From positions 22,775,756-22,839,755 of the forward strand of contig JAPTYO010000009.1 of NCBI GenBank assembly GCA_036873135.1: 64,000 bases of DNA, in the 5' to 3' direction. Below the pieces are notes generated by a model, which had not been told where the DNA came from, did no database searches, and saw only the letters and a program-made list of their open reading frames with translations. The position numbers and the translations under genes are program-made. This stretch comes from Clarkia xantiana subsp. parviflora. Lineage: Eukaryota; Streptophyta; Magnoliopsida; Myrtales; Onagraceae. Of this stretch, positions 1-11,200 are shown one piece after another (the first letter of the stretch is position 1; every line of letters begins with the position of its first letter).

Positions 1-275
1 ACAATCAATATACAACTTTCCATATATGAAGGTCGGCGCATCATCAATGCATGCACCCAACCCTCCACTATAAATAGGTTTGCATATCTCCTATCAAGGT
101 TACACTTTCTTACATTCATACTCTCTATACTTTCAGTTCTTAGATATTCGTTTTCTGGGAACTGACTTGAGCGTCAGAGGGGGATCATCGGGTCCAACCC
201 GATCTGTCCCTTTGTGCAGGTCCGGACGCACCGAAGGTCGAGTCTTGGTTCAGCGTGGAAGATCAAGATCCAACA
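1..275 (+). repeat. Partial 5' LTR of copy A (R/U5 side)
   Basis: These 275 bases match 12529-12803, the last 275 bases of the downstream LTR, with only about five visible substitutions. The LTR ends in CCAACA directly before the PBS. The upstream part of the LTR lies outside the window. Confidence 0.9.
48..76 (+). promoter_or_regulatory. LTR core promoter: RY motif TGCATGCA and TATA box TATAAATA
   Basis: TGCATGCA at 48-55 is followed by TATAAATA at 69-76. The same pair recurs in the other LTR copies (TATA at 12597-12604 on +, and 24024-24031 on -). TGCATGCA contains the RY core (CATGCA) recognised by seed-type B3 transcription factors; whether it is used here is inference. Confidence 0.6.
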
Positions 276-276
276 T

Positions 277-294
277 TGGCGCCGTCTGTGGGAA
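277..294 (+). other. Primer binding site of copy A
   Basis: TGGCGCCGTCTGTGGGAA begins two bases after the LTR end. The first eight bases, TGGCGCCG, are those seen in PBSs of many plant Tat/Athila elements, complementary to a tRNA 3' end. The exact priming tRNA was not determined. Confidence 0.75.
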
Positions 295-328
295 TCTCTT
301 ACGAAAAGCCGTGGCTATTAAGCGAAGT

Positions 329-904
329 ATGTCAGCTAGCCGACAAACTACGGGGGCTCCTTCCAATGGTCCTCGTCAGTCATCAAGAAGAGATCATCCA
401 GCGGAACCAACTCGGCCCACAAATCCACCCCAAGGCCCATCACGTCCGATTAACCGTCAAGAGGGACCTCCTCGCCCTCAGGGAGAATTGTCATCCTCAG
501 CATCAACTCCGTTGGCACCGCGAACAAATGCTAGGGGAATGCCATCACATGGTCCAGCTCCTTCGTATGGGTTTCCTTATGGAATGCCCTCCTACGGAGT
601 ACCACCTTATGGGCCTCCACCATATGAAGTTCCTCCGTATGCAATGCCTTCTCAAGGTGGTGTCCCAAGGAGTGTCCAGGTAACCCCTGACCTTATGGCT
701 GCTCTGGACGCATTATTGGCCTATAGGGAAAGGATAAGGGCACAGGGTGGCATGCCGGTACCACCTCCATCTCAAGTCCCATTTACACCGTTGGTGTCAT
801 CATCTCCGACCGTCAGACAAGGAGAAGTTCCTTCTCAGCCGCAATATCCCCATTATCCTCCTCCTCCTCCGTATCAACCGTACCACCCAGTACCTCTACG
901 GTAA
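329..904 (+). CDS. Proline/tyrosine-rich N-terminal gag ORF (copy A)
   Basis: About 191 residues from the first ATG after the PBS. The open frame actually runs back through the LTR, but a leader start at 329 fits the position after the PBS and the basic N-terminus (SASRQTTGAPS). The middle is rich in Pro, Tyr and Gly with repeated PPYG/PSYG units; a short conserved helix-like block (PDLMAALDALLAYRERI) follows, then more Pro-rich sequence. Its TAA overlaps the ATG of the main gag ORF by one base (TAATG at 902-906), and copy B has the same overlap. In related element C the equivalent Pro/Gln-rich region reads straight into gag in one frame, so this is probably the N-terminal part of Gag separated by an ancestral frameshift, though a coupled two-ORF arrangement is possible. 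Confidence 0.6.
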   Translation: MSASRQTTGAPSNGPRQSSRRDHPAEPTRPTNPPQGPSRPINRQEGPPRPQGELSSSASTPLAPRTNARGMPSHGPAPSYGFPYGMPSYGVPPYGPPPYEVPPYAMPSQGGVPRSVQVTPDLMAALDALLAYRERIRAQGGMPVPPPSQVPFTPLVSSSPTVRQGEVPSQPQYPHYPPPPPYQPYHPVPLR

Positions 905-2845
905 TGTCCCCACCTTTGCCTCCACGGGTTCCTATTCCACCAGATGGGGGAAGGATAACAACCGAGCAAATCGAGGCGCTAATCGCCAAGAAAATGGAAG
1001 AGTCAAAGGTCAAGATAATGCATAACTTGAGGGACCGGGCCTCACATCCTTTCTCCCAGGAGTTGGTCGACATCATTATACCAGAGAGTGTGACGCCAGC
1101 TGAAATCCCTCGTTACTCGGGGAAGGGTGATCCAGTCGAACATGTACAACAACATGAGGCATCATTGCTAGGGCGTACCAAAGATGAGAATCATATTGCA
1201 TTGCTATTCCCGACCACCTTGGCGGGGGCAGCGTCACATTGGTTCTTTGGCCTGCCAAATGGCTCTGTAACCTCCTGGCAATACTTAAAGTCCAAATTCC
1301 TCCAGCGCTACCTAGGAGCCCGACAGTTGCTTAAAGGTTCGAATTCGATAGATGACGTTCGACAGGCACATGACGAAACCCTGGCGAGCTATTACGCTCG
1401 TTTCAATCAAAACTTGGCTGACATAGACGAGGACTTGGGGAAAAAGGAGATTATTAGGGCATTCATGCGGAATCTCGGACGTTTGGGGTGCTTCATTGGA
1501 AAATAATATGACTCTGAAGCCGGTCTACACTTTGGAGGAGTTAGCTACTCGTGTGAAGTCCTATATCAATCTGGAGCAAACAAGGTCTTTCCGCAAAAAT
1601 AAAAAGGCTGCAGAGTCGATGGGGGGAGAAACGAAGAAAAAGGTGGATAAACCTGTTCAACAAACGTCCCGTCGTCCTACGGTAAATTGGGTGCCTCCAG
1701 GGAATACTCCCAGGGGCGGTGTGCGTAGTGAAGACAATCGCCATCGTTCGAACGAGGTCCACGCGGTAGACCCTACACCACTTAATAGGGAGTTTTCGGT
1801 GATCCTACACGAAATGAGACAAAAGGGCCTGGACACCCCTCCGCCTCTGAAGAAGCCTGGTGTACAACTAGGAGGTCATTCAGATCGATGGTGCGAATAC
1901 CACCAGTGCAAGGGACATCACACAGACCATTGTATCATACTGGGAAAGGACATAGAGAAACTGATCCAACAAGGTCATTTGAAGGAGTTCGTTGAAAAAC
2001 CGAATAAAAGGCCACGTAGTCCTGCTCCCCCTCCACCTCCGTCGACTCAGGACAAAGGTAAGAAGGTGGTCGAAGACAACCCTCCAAAGAAAAATATTAT
2101 CAACATGATTCATGGAGGTTTCGCATCAGGAGGAACGGTTAGCAATGCTAGAGAGGTGTATGCCTCACAAGCAGGAGATATTGCGCTGACCAGGAAGCGA
2201 CCTCATTCATCCAATGAAGCAGTTATCTCTTTTTCAGAAGGAGATTTGAGGGGAATAGTTTTCCCACATGACGATGCGCTGGTTATCACTATGAACATTG
2301 CGGAATGTGACGTGAAGAGGATATTGGTGGATGGAGGGAGTTCTTCCGACATTCTATTTTTGGAAGCTTTTACGGCATTGGGAAAAAAGAAGTCGGATCT
2401 TAAGCCACTTGATTTTCCACTTGTGGGATTTGCAGGGTTGACCTCTTATCCATTAGGGTCTATCCTTTTGCCAGTAGTTATCGGTTCAGGACGGAGGAAG
2501 CTAGAGATACATGTTTCCTTTTTAATTGTGGATACTCCCAGTGCGTACAATGGGATCTTGGGTCGAACGACAATTAACCCCTATCTGATTGTCCCTTCAA
2601 CAGCACATCAAGTGATGAAATTCCCGACAAAATATGGAGAGGGAGTGGTGAAGGGGGATCAAACGGCATCCCGACACTGTTATGTCAACGCTCTGAGAAG
2701 GCGATATCAAAAGCCCATGGGTGAAGCTCTTAACATAGTGACGGAGATCGATCCAAGGGAGGAGAAAGGTCGTCCATCTCCAATAGAGGAATTGAAGGAG
2801 GTAGAGGTGGACGGGCCTGAGAGGAGGCTCTGGTCCAGCTCTTAA
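904..2845 (+). pseudogene. Gag and protease of gypsy copy A (frameshifted)
   Basis: Two open frames, 904-1506 and 1496-2845, together encode the capsid-type Gag and the aspartic protease. The retrotransposon gag domain covers about 1030-1500 (ASHWFFGLP, SYYARFNQNLADID, AFMRNLGRLG). A degenerate zinc-knuckle-like block follows (CEYHQCKGHHTDHC near 1890-1930). The protease has the VDGGSSSDIL active-site form near 2330 and the NGILGRTTIN flap-like block near 2550. The frame is lost at a run of G at 1485-1488 that is one base longer than in copy B. A second lesion, a 40-bp deletion near 2821-2826 relative to copy B, cuts the protease from RT. The product would package element RNA in cytoplasmic particles if intact. 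Confidence 0.88.
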
Positions 2846-5800
2846 GGAAATTTAAAGAACTCTTCGCTTGGTCTTCGAGTGATATGCCGGGTATCAGCAC
2901 CGATATCATTTCTCATGAATTGAGGCTCGACCCAGCAATCAGGCCAATCGTTCAGAAGAGAAGGCCTATGGGAGAAGAGAAGAAGGAGGCCATTCGTCAA
3001 GAAGTCGGAAAGTTGATTGAGGCGGGTTTCGTCAAGGAATTACGATTCCAGTCATGGGTAGCGAACCCAGTACTGGTGCAGAAGTCAAATGGGAAATGGC
3101 GGATGTGTGTGGATTTTCGTGACTTGAACAAGGCATGTCCAAAGGACGCCTATCCATTACCAAGGATCGACCAGCTCGTGGATGCTACCTCAGGACATGA
3201 GCTAATGAGTTTCACGGATGCTTATTCGGGGTACAACCAAATCAAGATGGCACCTGAAGACGCCCCCCATACAGCGTTCTATGCAGATAGTGATATTTAT
3301 CACTACGAAGTAATGCCGTTCGGACTTCTCAACGCGGGAGCAACCTATCAGAGGATGGTGAACAAAATTTTCGGAGATCTCATCGGGAAAACCATGGAAG
3401 CATATGTCGATGATATGTTAGTGAAGTCAAAAAGAAGTGCGGATCACGCTGGGGACTTGGCTACGACATTTGAAAGGATGCGTCTACACCAAGTACGATT
3501 GAATCCCACGAAATGTGCATTCGGGGTGCAATCGGGGAAGTTCCTTGGTTTCATGGTGAGTCAACGTGGAATAGAGGTAAACCCGGAGAAGTTACAAGCC
3601 ATAGAGGAAATGCACTCGCCAACGTGCCATAGAGAAGTCCAACGTCTTAATGGTAGACTAGCTTCGTTGAATAGATTCCTGTCGAAGGCCGGAGAGAAGT
3701 CCTTACCATTCTTTGAAGTCTTACGAGCTAACAAGAAGTTTGAGTGGACGGACAAATGCGAAGAGGCGTTTCAGCAGTTGAAGAGACATCTAGTCACTCT
3801 ACCACCCTTGGCAAAGCCTATCCCGAGAGAAGTCTTGTATTTATATCTTTCAATAAGCGATGTGGCAGTTAGTTCTGTATTGATGAAGGAAGAGGTAGGC
3901 GCCCAACTTCCCGTTTATTTTGTAAGCAAGACTTTGTCAAAGAGTGAAATAAACTACTCCGCCATTGAAAAGTATCTTTATGCGTTGGTAATAGCAGCAA
4001 GAAAGTTGCGACCTTACTTTCATGCACATGAAGTGACCGTATTGACTAACCAACCACTCAAACATTTCTTGCAAAAACCCGATGCTTCGGGAAGAATGAT
4101 CAAATGGGCGGTAGAGTTAACGGAGTTTCGAATTCATTTCGCACCTCGAATCGCAATTAAGGGACAAGCTTTAGCAGACTTCATCGTTGAGTCCACAGGT
4201 CCTACTTTGGAAGAAACACCTCCTGTAGAAGGGGAGAAAGGGACCAACCAATCCGTCAACGACACTAGCTTAATATGGTGAATGTACACGGACGGATCAT
4301 CCAACTCAGAAGGCTCGGGGGCAGGCCTCTTGCTAATCCTTCCCAATGAGGGTACCCCATTACGCTACGCTTTAGCTTTAACTTTTAGAGCTACCAACAA
4401 TGAGGCGGAGTACGAAGCATTGATTACAGGGCTACGCATTGCAAAAGGGGTCAGAGTGGAACACATTCGTGTAAAATGTGATACCCAATTGGTTGTCAAC
4501 CAAGTAAGGGGGGATTATGTCGCAAGGTCAGAAAGGATGCAAAAATACTTACACGAAGTCAAAACGTTGGTTGAAAAGTTTGAGAGCTTCGACATAGAGG
4601 CGATACCGCGAGAAGAAAATCAAGAGGCAGACGCATTGAGTAAATTTGCGTTAGGAATCCCCATTATGCAAGAAGTGCAATTTGTGGAGAGGGTCCTCAT
4701 TTCGACAGCGGAACAGGCGAACGTAATGATGGTAGACTCTACTCCTACTTGGATGACCCCCATTTTCCAATACCTATCTGAAGGTATCCTTCCTCAAGAC
4801 TCAGTGGTGGCAACAAGGATTCAACGGTTAGCCATAAATTACATCATTGTGGTTTATATATTATACAAGAAGGGATATTCTACACCTTATCTCAGATGCG
4901 TCGCATACCCAGTGATGGAGAGGATCCTTCGGGAATTGCACGATGGATATGCAGCTTGCCATGAAGGAGCCAAGTCTATAATTCGAAAAGTCCTTAACCA
5001 AGGATATTATTGGCCAACGATGAACAAGGAGGCCATTGACATGGTCCAGGCTTGTGAAGCTTGTCAAATGTACTCAAGGAAGATTACGGCGCCAGCCGCA
5101 CCTCTAACATCAATACCCAGTGCATGGCCCTTCGCTCAATGGGGAATCGACCTAATAGGGCCATTGCCTAAGTCTAAGGGACAACGAACGTGCATCATCG
5201 TTGCGATCGATTATTTTTCCAAATGGATTGAGGTAAAGGCACTAGCTAGGACAACTGAATTTCACGTGTTGAAGTTCCTCAAATCACGGATTGTATCGAG
5301 ATATGGAGTTCCTAGAGTGCTGATTAGTGACAATGGCCCACAATTTGCAGGTTCGAAAATAGCGTGGTATTGTGAACAACTCAACATTGAGCATCGCTTT
5401 GCCTCAGTCCGACATGCACAGACTAACGGGCAAGTAGAATCCGCAAATAAAATCGTGTTAGATGGATTGAAGAAGAGACTGATAGCATTAAGGGTAATTG
5501 GGTTGATGAGCTAGAAAACGTTCTCTGGGCAGTGAGGACTACTCCTAAGAAATCCACAGGCGAAACACCTTTTAGCTTGGTGTACGGAACAGAAGCAATG
5601 GCTCCAGTGGAAGTAGCAGTACCTTCACACCGAGCTATCCACTTTGAGGAGGACACTAACGAAGAAGCACGGCGTCTCGACCTAGACATGGTGGAAGAGA
5701 GGCGACACAAAGCAGAAGAAGCTCAAGCAAAAATGAGACTAGTTACGGCTAGATATTACAATAGGCGAGTCAAGACACGCCAGTTTTTCTTGGGGGAGAT

Positions 5801-5981
5801 GGTATTGAGAAGAAACGAATTCTCGCGACAGAACCGACTAAACAAATTATCTCCAAAGTGGGAGGGCCCCTACAAGATCGCATCCATTCCTGCCGTGAAC
5901 GCCTACAGGTTGGAAGACAATGAAGGAAACATCTCCACCAACACTTTTAGTGGGGAACATCTTAGAAAGTTTTATGCTTAA
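2846..5981 (+). pseudogene. Pol of gypsy copy A: RT, dual RNase H, integrase (broken)
   Basis: RT spans about 2970-3560 (KWRMCVDFRDLNKACPKD, MPFGLLNAGATYQ, catalytic YVDDMLVK). The first RNase H (about 3720-4150) is decayed at its catalytic start: YLSISDVAVSSVL stands where a TDAS-type motif is expected. After a short linker comes a second RNase H (4282-4660) with a full acidic set (MYTDGSSNSEG, NNEAEYEAL, CDTQLVVNQ, ENQEADALS). Integrase follows: HHCC zinc finger (CHEGAKS, CEACQMY), then the D-D-E core (WGIDLIGPLP, ISDNGPQF, HAQTNGQVESA). Lesions: TGA at 4279-4281 where copy B has CGA (a CpG-type transition), and a single-base loss near 5489 that shifts the frame; the correct frame resumes at 5532-5981 and ends in KFYA. 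Confidence 0.92.
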
Positions 5982-6070
5982 ATATATGATAATATTATGT
6001 ATAAAAAATAAGGACGATGTTGACTTCAATTCTGAATAAAGGCATAAGTGATATGTTATAGATATTGGTC

Positions 6071-6101
<31 letters not shown>

Positions 6102-6840
6102 AAAGGGTAGGTGGACGCACCACCCTTCATACAAAGATGATCGACCCGATAAAGGCGATCTTCCCGCAATTACTCCGCGGGAGTATTACGTAAAGGGTAG
6201 ACAAACCACCCTTCATACAAAGATGCTCGACCCGATAAAGACGATCATCCCACAATTACTCCACGGGAGTATTACGTAAAGGGTAGACAAACCACCCTTC
6301 ATACAAAGATTCTCGACCCGATAAAGGCGATCATCCCACAACTACTCCTCGGGAGTCTTACGAAAAAGGGGAGGTAGATAAACCACCCTTCATACGAATG
6401 TGTTCGACCGAATGAATAAATCATTCCGCAACTATAGCCCGAGGGTCTTATGACGGAACAAATCAGTAAAACCTTAAGTTGACGAAAGGGTAAGGATGAA
6501 CTCTAACGACAACGAAAGGACGAATTGATGAACAAGTTGGCATAAGAGTAAGTCGACGAATCATGAAGGTAGCAGAAGAGTAAATCTACATATTCATAAG
6601 CAAGGTAGCAGGTAAATCTACTGAATACTAAATCACTCGTTACCATAAATTAGCATACAACCATTCTCATTCAATGTTATATCATCAAAAGCACAAGTTG
6701 CGAAGAGGGTGGAAGATAATGGTTCCTTCCGAAAATATACATCTTAAACCAAGTTACCATTCCGATAGTAATGTAGAGGTAGAGTCTTAAAAACTAAATA
6801 GTCTTACATTGAAAATAGATAATAAAAGACTTTGAAATGA
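5982..6840. other. Noncoding spacer between pol and antisense gene (copy A)
   Basis: This holds the end of pol, a poly-A tract (about 6080-6103), a four-unit tandem repeat (6108-6400) and about 440 bp of unique sequence. Pol on + and the antisense gene on - converge here, so both transcripts should terminate in it. No open frame of note; the mirror region in copy B is 17234-18091. Confidence 0.7.
6108..6400. repeat. 86-bp tandem repeats with hairpin (copy A)
   Basis: The unit start CCACCCTTCATAC recurs at 6120, 6206, 6292 and 6383, giving periods of 86, 86 and 91. Each unit holds a short palindrome of the type CTCCGCGGGAG (CTCC/GGAG stem) and a conserved TCGACCCGATAAAG block. The mirror array in copy B is at about 17690-17980. 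Confidence 0.88.
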
Positions 6841-7377
6841 AGGATCAATTCAAGGCGTCATCATCGCTATCAGTAAGGTGGACTTCGTCTTCTTCTTCGT
6901 TCGGAACCCTGTTCTCTTGGGAGGCGACGTCGGAATCCTCATCTGAAGGTTGGTCGGAAGAATAGCAGACTTCCTCACGAAGAGGAGATGGGAGATCAAC
7001 GCCTCTTTCACGAAGGTAGAACACGGCATAATCACATATCTCCGGAACCTTGCCAAAGTTAAAATGAGGATCCATGGCATGAAGTAGGGGTGAGCAATGG
7101 TTTAGCAAGACCATAACCGAGCCCAAGACCGCCCAAGACCAAGACCATTAGCCCAAGACCGTTTAGGACCATGACCAATGGTCTTCTTTTATTGGTCTTA
7201 ATTGGTCATGGTCTTAATTTCGGTCCAAGACCATTAAGACCATTTGAGACCATTTAGGACCATTAAGACCATTGTATTATTATAAAAAAAACTGGAAATA
7301 ATAATTTATAATAAAAGTTAAAACCTCCGCTGCGTCGAGAGCAAACTTGAGAAACATTAGATTAGCTGAATAATTAG

Positions 7378-8246
7378 GATTTTTTTGACCAAAATAGGTT
7401 TACATGGACAACCAAATACAAATATAGGCTAGAAAAAAAATCTAATTACAAATATAGAGCTGGCCGGGTTGGGGGAACCCGGCCAAGTGAGTTCCAAAAT
7501 TGGACTTCAGGCCGGGTTCCCCCAACCCGGCCAACTGAATTTTTTTTCTGATTCTACCATAGAGGCCAACGATAGACAATAACTCCTTTTTTTTTTTTCG
7601 GAAAAAAAAAAATAGGAACTCATTTGGCCGGGTTCCCCCAACCCGGCAAAATATGTTTTTTTTTCTAAAAAACCTATTAGAGAATTTGGTTGCGGGTTGT
7701 TGACATCGCAATTAATTAATTTTGAGAAAAAAAAAAGAAACACTACTTGGCCGGGTTGTGGGAACCCGGCCAAATGAGTTCGGAAAAATATAAAATTAGT
7801 AGTTTTGTAATTTTTTTACGAAAACTGGTAAACGGCAAATGTCTGTCAATTTTCCATCTAGGGTTCACCATTTCCAATAGGTTTTTTAGAAATAAATTTA
7901 CAAAACCATTAATTTTTACAAATTCTATTAAAAAAGCCAAAAAAAAAAAAAAAAACAGGAAAAAAAAAAAACGAAAAAAAAATTACATATTTGGCCGGGT
8001 TGGGGCGACCCGGCCAAGTGAGATCCATATTATTATTATTATTTTTTTTTTCAGTTTTCCGAAAAAAAAAAAATCAGTTGGCCGGGTTGGGGGAACCCGG
8101 CCAAGTGAAGTCCAATTTTGGAACTCACTTGGTCGGGTTCCCTCAACCCGGCCAGCCCTATATTTGTAAAGGTTTTTTTTTTTTTTTTTCTAGCCTATAT
8201 TGGTATTTGATTGTCCATGTAACCCTATTTTGGTAAAAAAAAACTC
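7378..8246. mobile_element. MULE-like non-autonomous element nested in the hAT element
   Basis: 869 bp with long terminal inverted repeats of about 60 bp (outer part GATTTTTTTGACCAAAATAG at left; the complement of the right end is nearly the same) and an exact 9-bp duplication AATAATTAG (7369-7377 and 8247-8255). Nine-base duplications with long TIRs are typical of Mutator-like elements. It encodes no transposase; the interior is a set of GC-rich palindromes in A/T-tract DNA. Confidence 0.85.
7462..8153. repeat. Seven dispersed 23-bp palindromes GGCCGGGTT…AACCCGGCC
   Basis: Copies start at 7462, 7510, 7626, 7749, 7993, 8080 and 8131. Each is two 9-base arms around a 5-base core (GGGGG or CCCCC in most), so each can form a hairpin. 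Several are followed by AAGTGAGTTCC-like sequence. They lie in DNA otherwise dominated by A and T tracts. The third copy has lost its last base. Confidence 0.9.
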
Positions 8247-11200
8247 AATAATTAGTTTATGAAGTTGCTTGCTACAGAGAGATGAAAAGTTTATGTTTGT
8301 AAAGTGCAAAGTGCCAAAATACTACATTTTCGTGTTTGATTTATTTTCTGTCTAATATCAGGGAAATTGTAACTTTGTTACACCAAGTTATGTAATTTGA
8401 TAAGTGTCTTATTTGTTATTTATGGATCGTATAACCATAAAACTTATTTGAACACTTTATCAGGTATTGATTACACCAATCTAAACTATTATATATAATT
8501 ATAATAAACATATTTTCAATTTAAAATTATTACAAAATAATATTCGACAAATTTTAAAAAAATAAATTAAATTAAAAAACATAAAAAATAAAATGGTCCT
8601 AAATGGTCCTAATGGTCTGGACCAAAACCAGAACCAAAAAGACCAAGACCATTTGTAAATGGTCCAAATGGTCCTGGTTTGGTCCTAGACCATTTGGAGG
8701 AGGACCATTTACAAATGGTCTTGCATGGTCTTGGTCTGGTCCTGACCAGGACCAGACCACGCTCATGAAGTTGCCTTGCAATTCTTCCATACCCTTTGAC
8801 AATTAGACCCTCACACTTCTCTACAGCATCCTTCTGGAATTGGTCAGAGCCCTTATACCTCTCGACAACTAATTTCTCTAACGCCTCTTGGCGACTAGGG
8901 GATAACTCCAATCCTTCTTCCATCTTCTCCTTCAAGGAGGCTAGCTCCGACTCTTTCTCCTTAAGAGAAGCTATCTCCAAATCTTTTTCCTGAAGAATGG
9001 TGGCGTTCGACTTCGCTTGATTCTCCCACCCTAGAATCGAAGCCTTCAAAGAGGCGACCTCTTCCTGAGAGGTCTTCTTCAACCCTTCGTACTCTTCGAC
9101 AACTCGAACCCGTTCTTGGACGGCTTTCTCCAAGTTAAGCTTCAGGGTGTCCACTTCTTTTTGCAAATCATCCACCTTCACCTTTAAATCGGCGACATCC
9201 TCGGGTTGTTTCACTTCTCTCTCGGCATCTTTCTCACGGAGCTTGGCCAATTTGAGAGACAGCTGGAGAGTATGATACGCAACGTTCTTCTCCATGGCTA
9301 CAACCTGAAAAAGAAAAAGATGGATTCAAATAAAAGACAAGTAAAAAATGAGTAGATAAGGGTGCCATACCTCCGCGAGACGAGACATGTGTTCTCTAAG
9401 CATAATCTGAACTCCCTCGGGGCTAGTGTCCAAGTCGCGTCGATCGCCAGGCGGGACCATAGCATTCAGGAGGTGCAACCCAACATCCTCATCCTGCACG
9501 GAATGACCCCGGCTAAAATTCATATCGCTCAAGGTGTCGAATGGCCTCCAGTCCTCATGGATACGCTCAGCCCGACGCTTAGCGTTCTCACGCTCAAACA
9601 TATCGGTTAGGAAATTGAAATGTCGACCGAAGAAGCCCGGAGGATTTTCATCCGAAACGGCGTAACAACTCGAAGGCTCCAAGTCAGTCGACTTGACCTC
9701 CTTGACGATGGCATTCCAAGAATCAGTGGTGACATCCTTCTGAGGAGTAGGTCTACTCTTGGAAGAGACTACACATTTACCCTTATCCAAGGACAAATCT
9801 ACCTTCTTCTTGGAACCTGCAATGGGAATAAGAAATCATGAGAATTGAATAATGAAGACATAAGTAAAGATAAGAAGTTCTAGGAAGTGCGGGTTAGATA
9901 CCTTTGTTACTATCAAGCGGTCTAGATGCGGAAGCTCCAGGTAGATACGGACGAGATTTCTTCGCCTTAGGGTCGGAAGGGACTCCTGGAAGAAGAGCCG
10001 AAGAGGCTTTCGAAGTCCTGATCGGATCGTCAGAACCATGACTAGCCATGCCCAGTTTGCGCTTCTTACTGCTAATCCCCTGTGTTTTTATGAAAGCATC
10101 AGCAAGACCCCTTACAAAAGAACAGGAATGGATTAAAGTAGTAGGAGTCGTACCAAGGTCTCAAGTACAGGAGATCGAATGCCAGCCCCCACTAAGGAAG
10201 CTTCGTCAATCAATGTATAGTCAAGAGGCACGAAATTATCAGAGCAATGATACTCATATATGAGAAGAAGGGTTTCAGATTCTTGAACACTCAATGAAGA
10301 ATAGGGTGGAGTCGGATCTTTAGAAAGAGGGTTTATCCTCCATGGCACCCCTTTATCTTCACATAAGAAGTAAAACCCTTTCCATCTGGAGTTGTCAACC
10401 TTATGCTTTAATACAAGAGGGCATAGAGTGTCCCATTCAAATTCAGGAGCTCCCGCTCGAAGGCTAGCCCTATCCGTGTACTTCGGCCAGCGGGAAGTGA
10501 GAGTCTTCATTTCAGTATCTTTGATATGAGTAAGCCCAAAAAAGAATCGGAATAGATTCTACGAGTATGGCCAAGAATGGACATTACAAAGGACACGAAA
10601 CCCTACCCACATCCTAATGGCATGAGGAGTTAATTGGGTGGGAGCTACCCTCCAGTAACGACACGCTTCCAAAAGATCGGAACAATAATGGAAGCGAAGA
10701 CCCGCATGAGCATGAACGGAGAAGACAACTGATTCTCCCTCAAGAGGAGGGGTGATAGGAATAGATTCATCCTTGGGACGACGGACTCCAGAAGGGCCAC
10801 GAGTTTTGAGTTCGCCATTGGTATTCAAAAGCTTAACATCCCTTTCGAAATTAACCGGGAGAAGCATATTGGGATGCAAATCTGTTGGAACGAAAAAGTA
10901 TCTAGGAGGAAGAGACTCACTCATGATCTTACGGCGCGTAAGATAATCAAAGGTTATACCGAGAAGAAACTTCTCCTCCTATTGATGAAGTAGGAAATAT
11001 TGAACCGGGTTCGATAACCTTACACCCCTACAAAGAAAAATGGCACATTACACCTTACCAATACAAGTAGTCACATAATCACAAAATCACAAATCGGCAT
11101 ATGGCTAAGGCATCAAGGCATCACATCGAATAACAATACGCTAAGTGGGTAAGTGTACATTTAATTTCGCAAAAAATAATAATAATAATAATAATTTACC

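Larger units (their letters stand above)
7086..8763. mobile_element. hAT-like non-autonomous insertion in the antisense gene of copy A
   Basis: 1678 bp flanked by an exact 8-bp duplication CATGAAGT (7078-7085 and 8764-8771). Copy B has the unoccupied site at about 16993-17000. Left terminus AGGGGTGAGCAATGG is hAT-like; the right terminus is only loosely complementary. Dense GGACCATT/AATGGTCC-type subterminal repeats occupy both ends (7120-7275 and 8593-8760), as expected for hAT transposase binding regions. No transposase is encoded. A second element (7378-8246) is nested inside. Confidence 0.82.

Noticed and set aside
255..683. 142-codon frame overlapping the proline-rich ORF
   Set aside because: Alternative frame of the leader ORF; it is open because of skewed composition and is only used locally in copy B through compensating indels.
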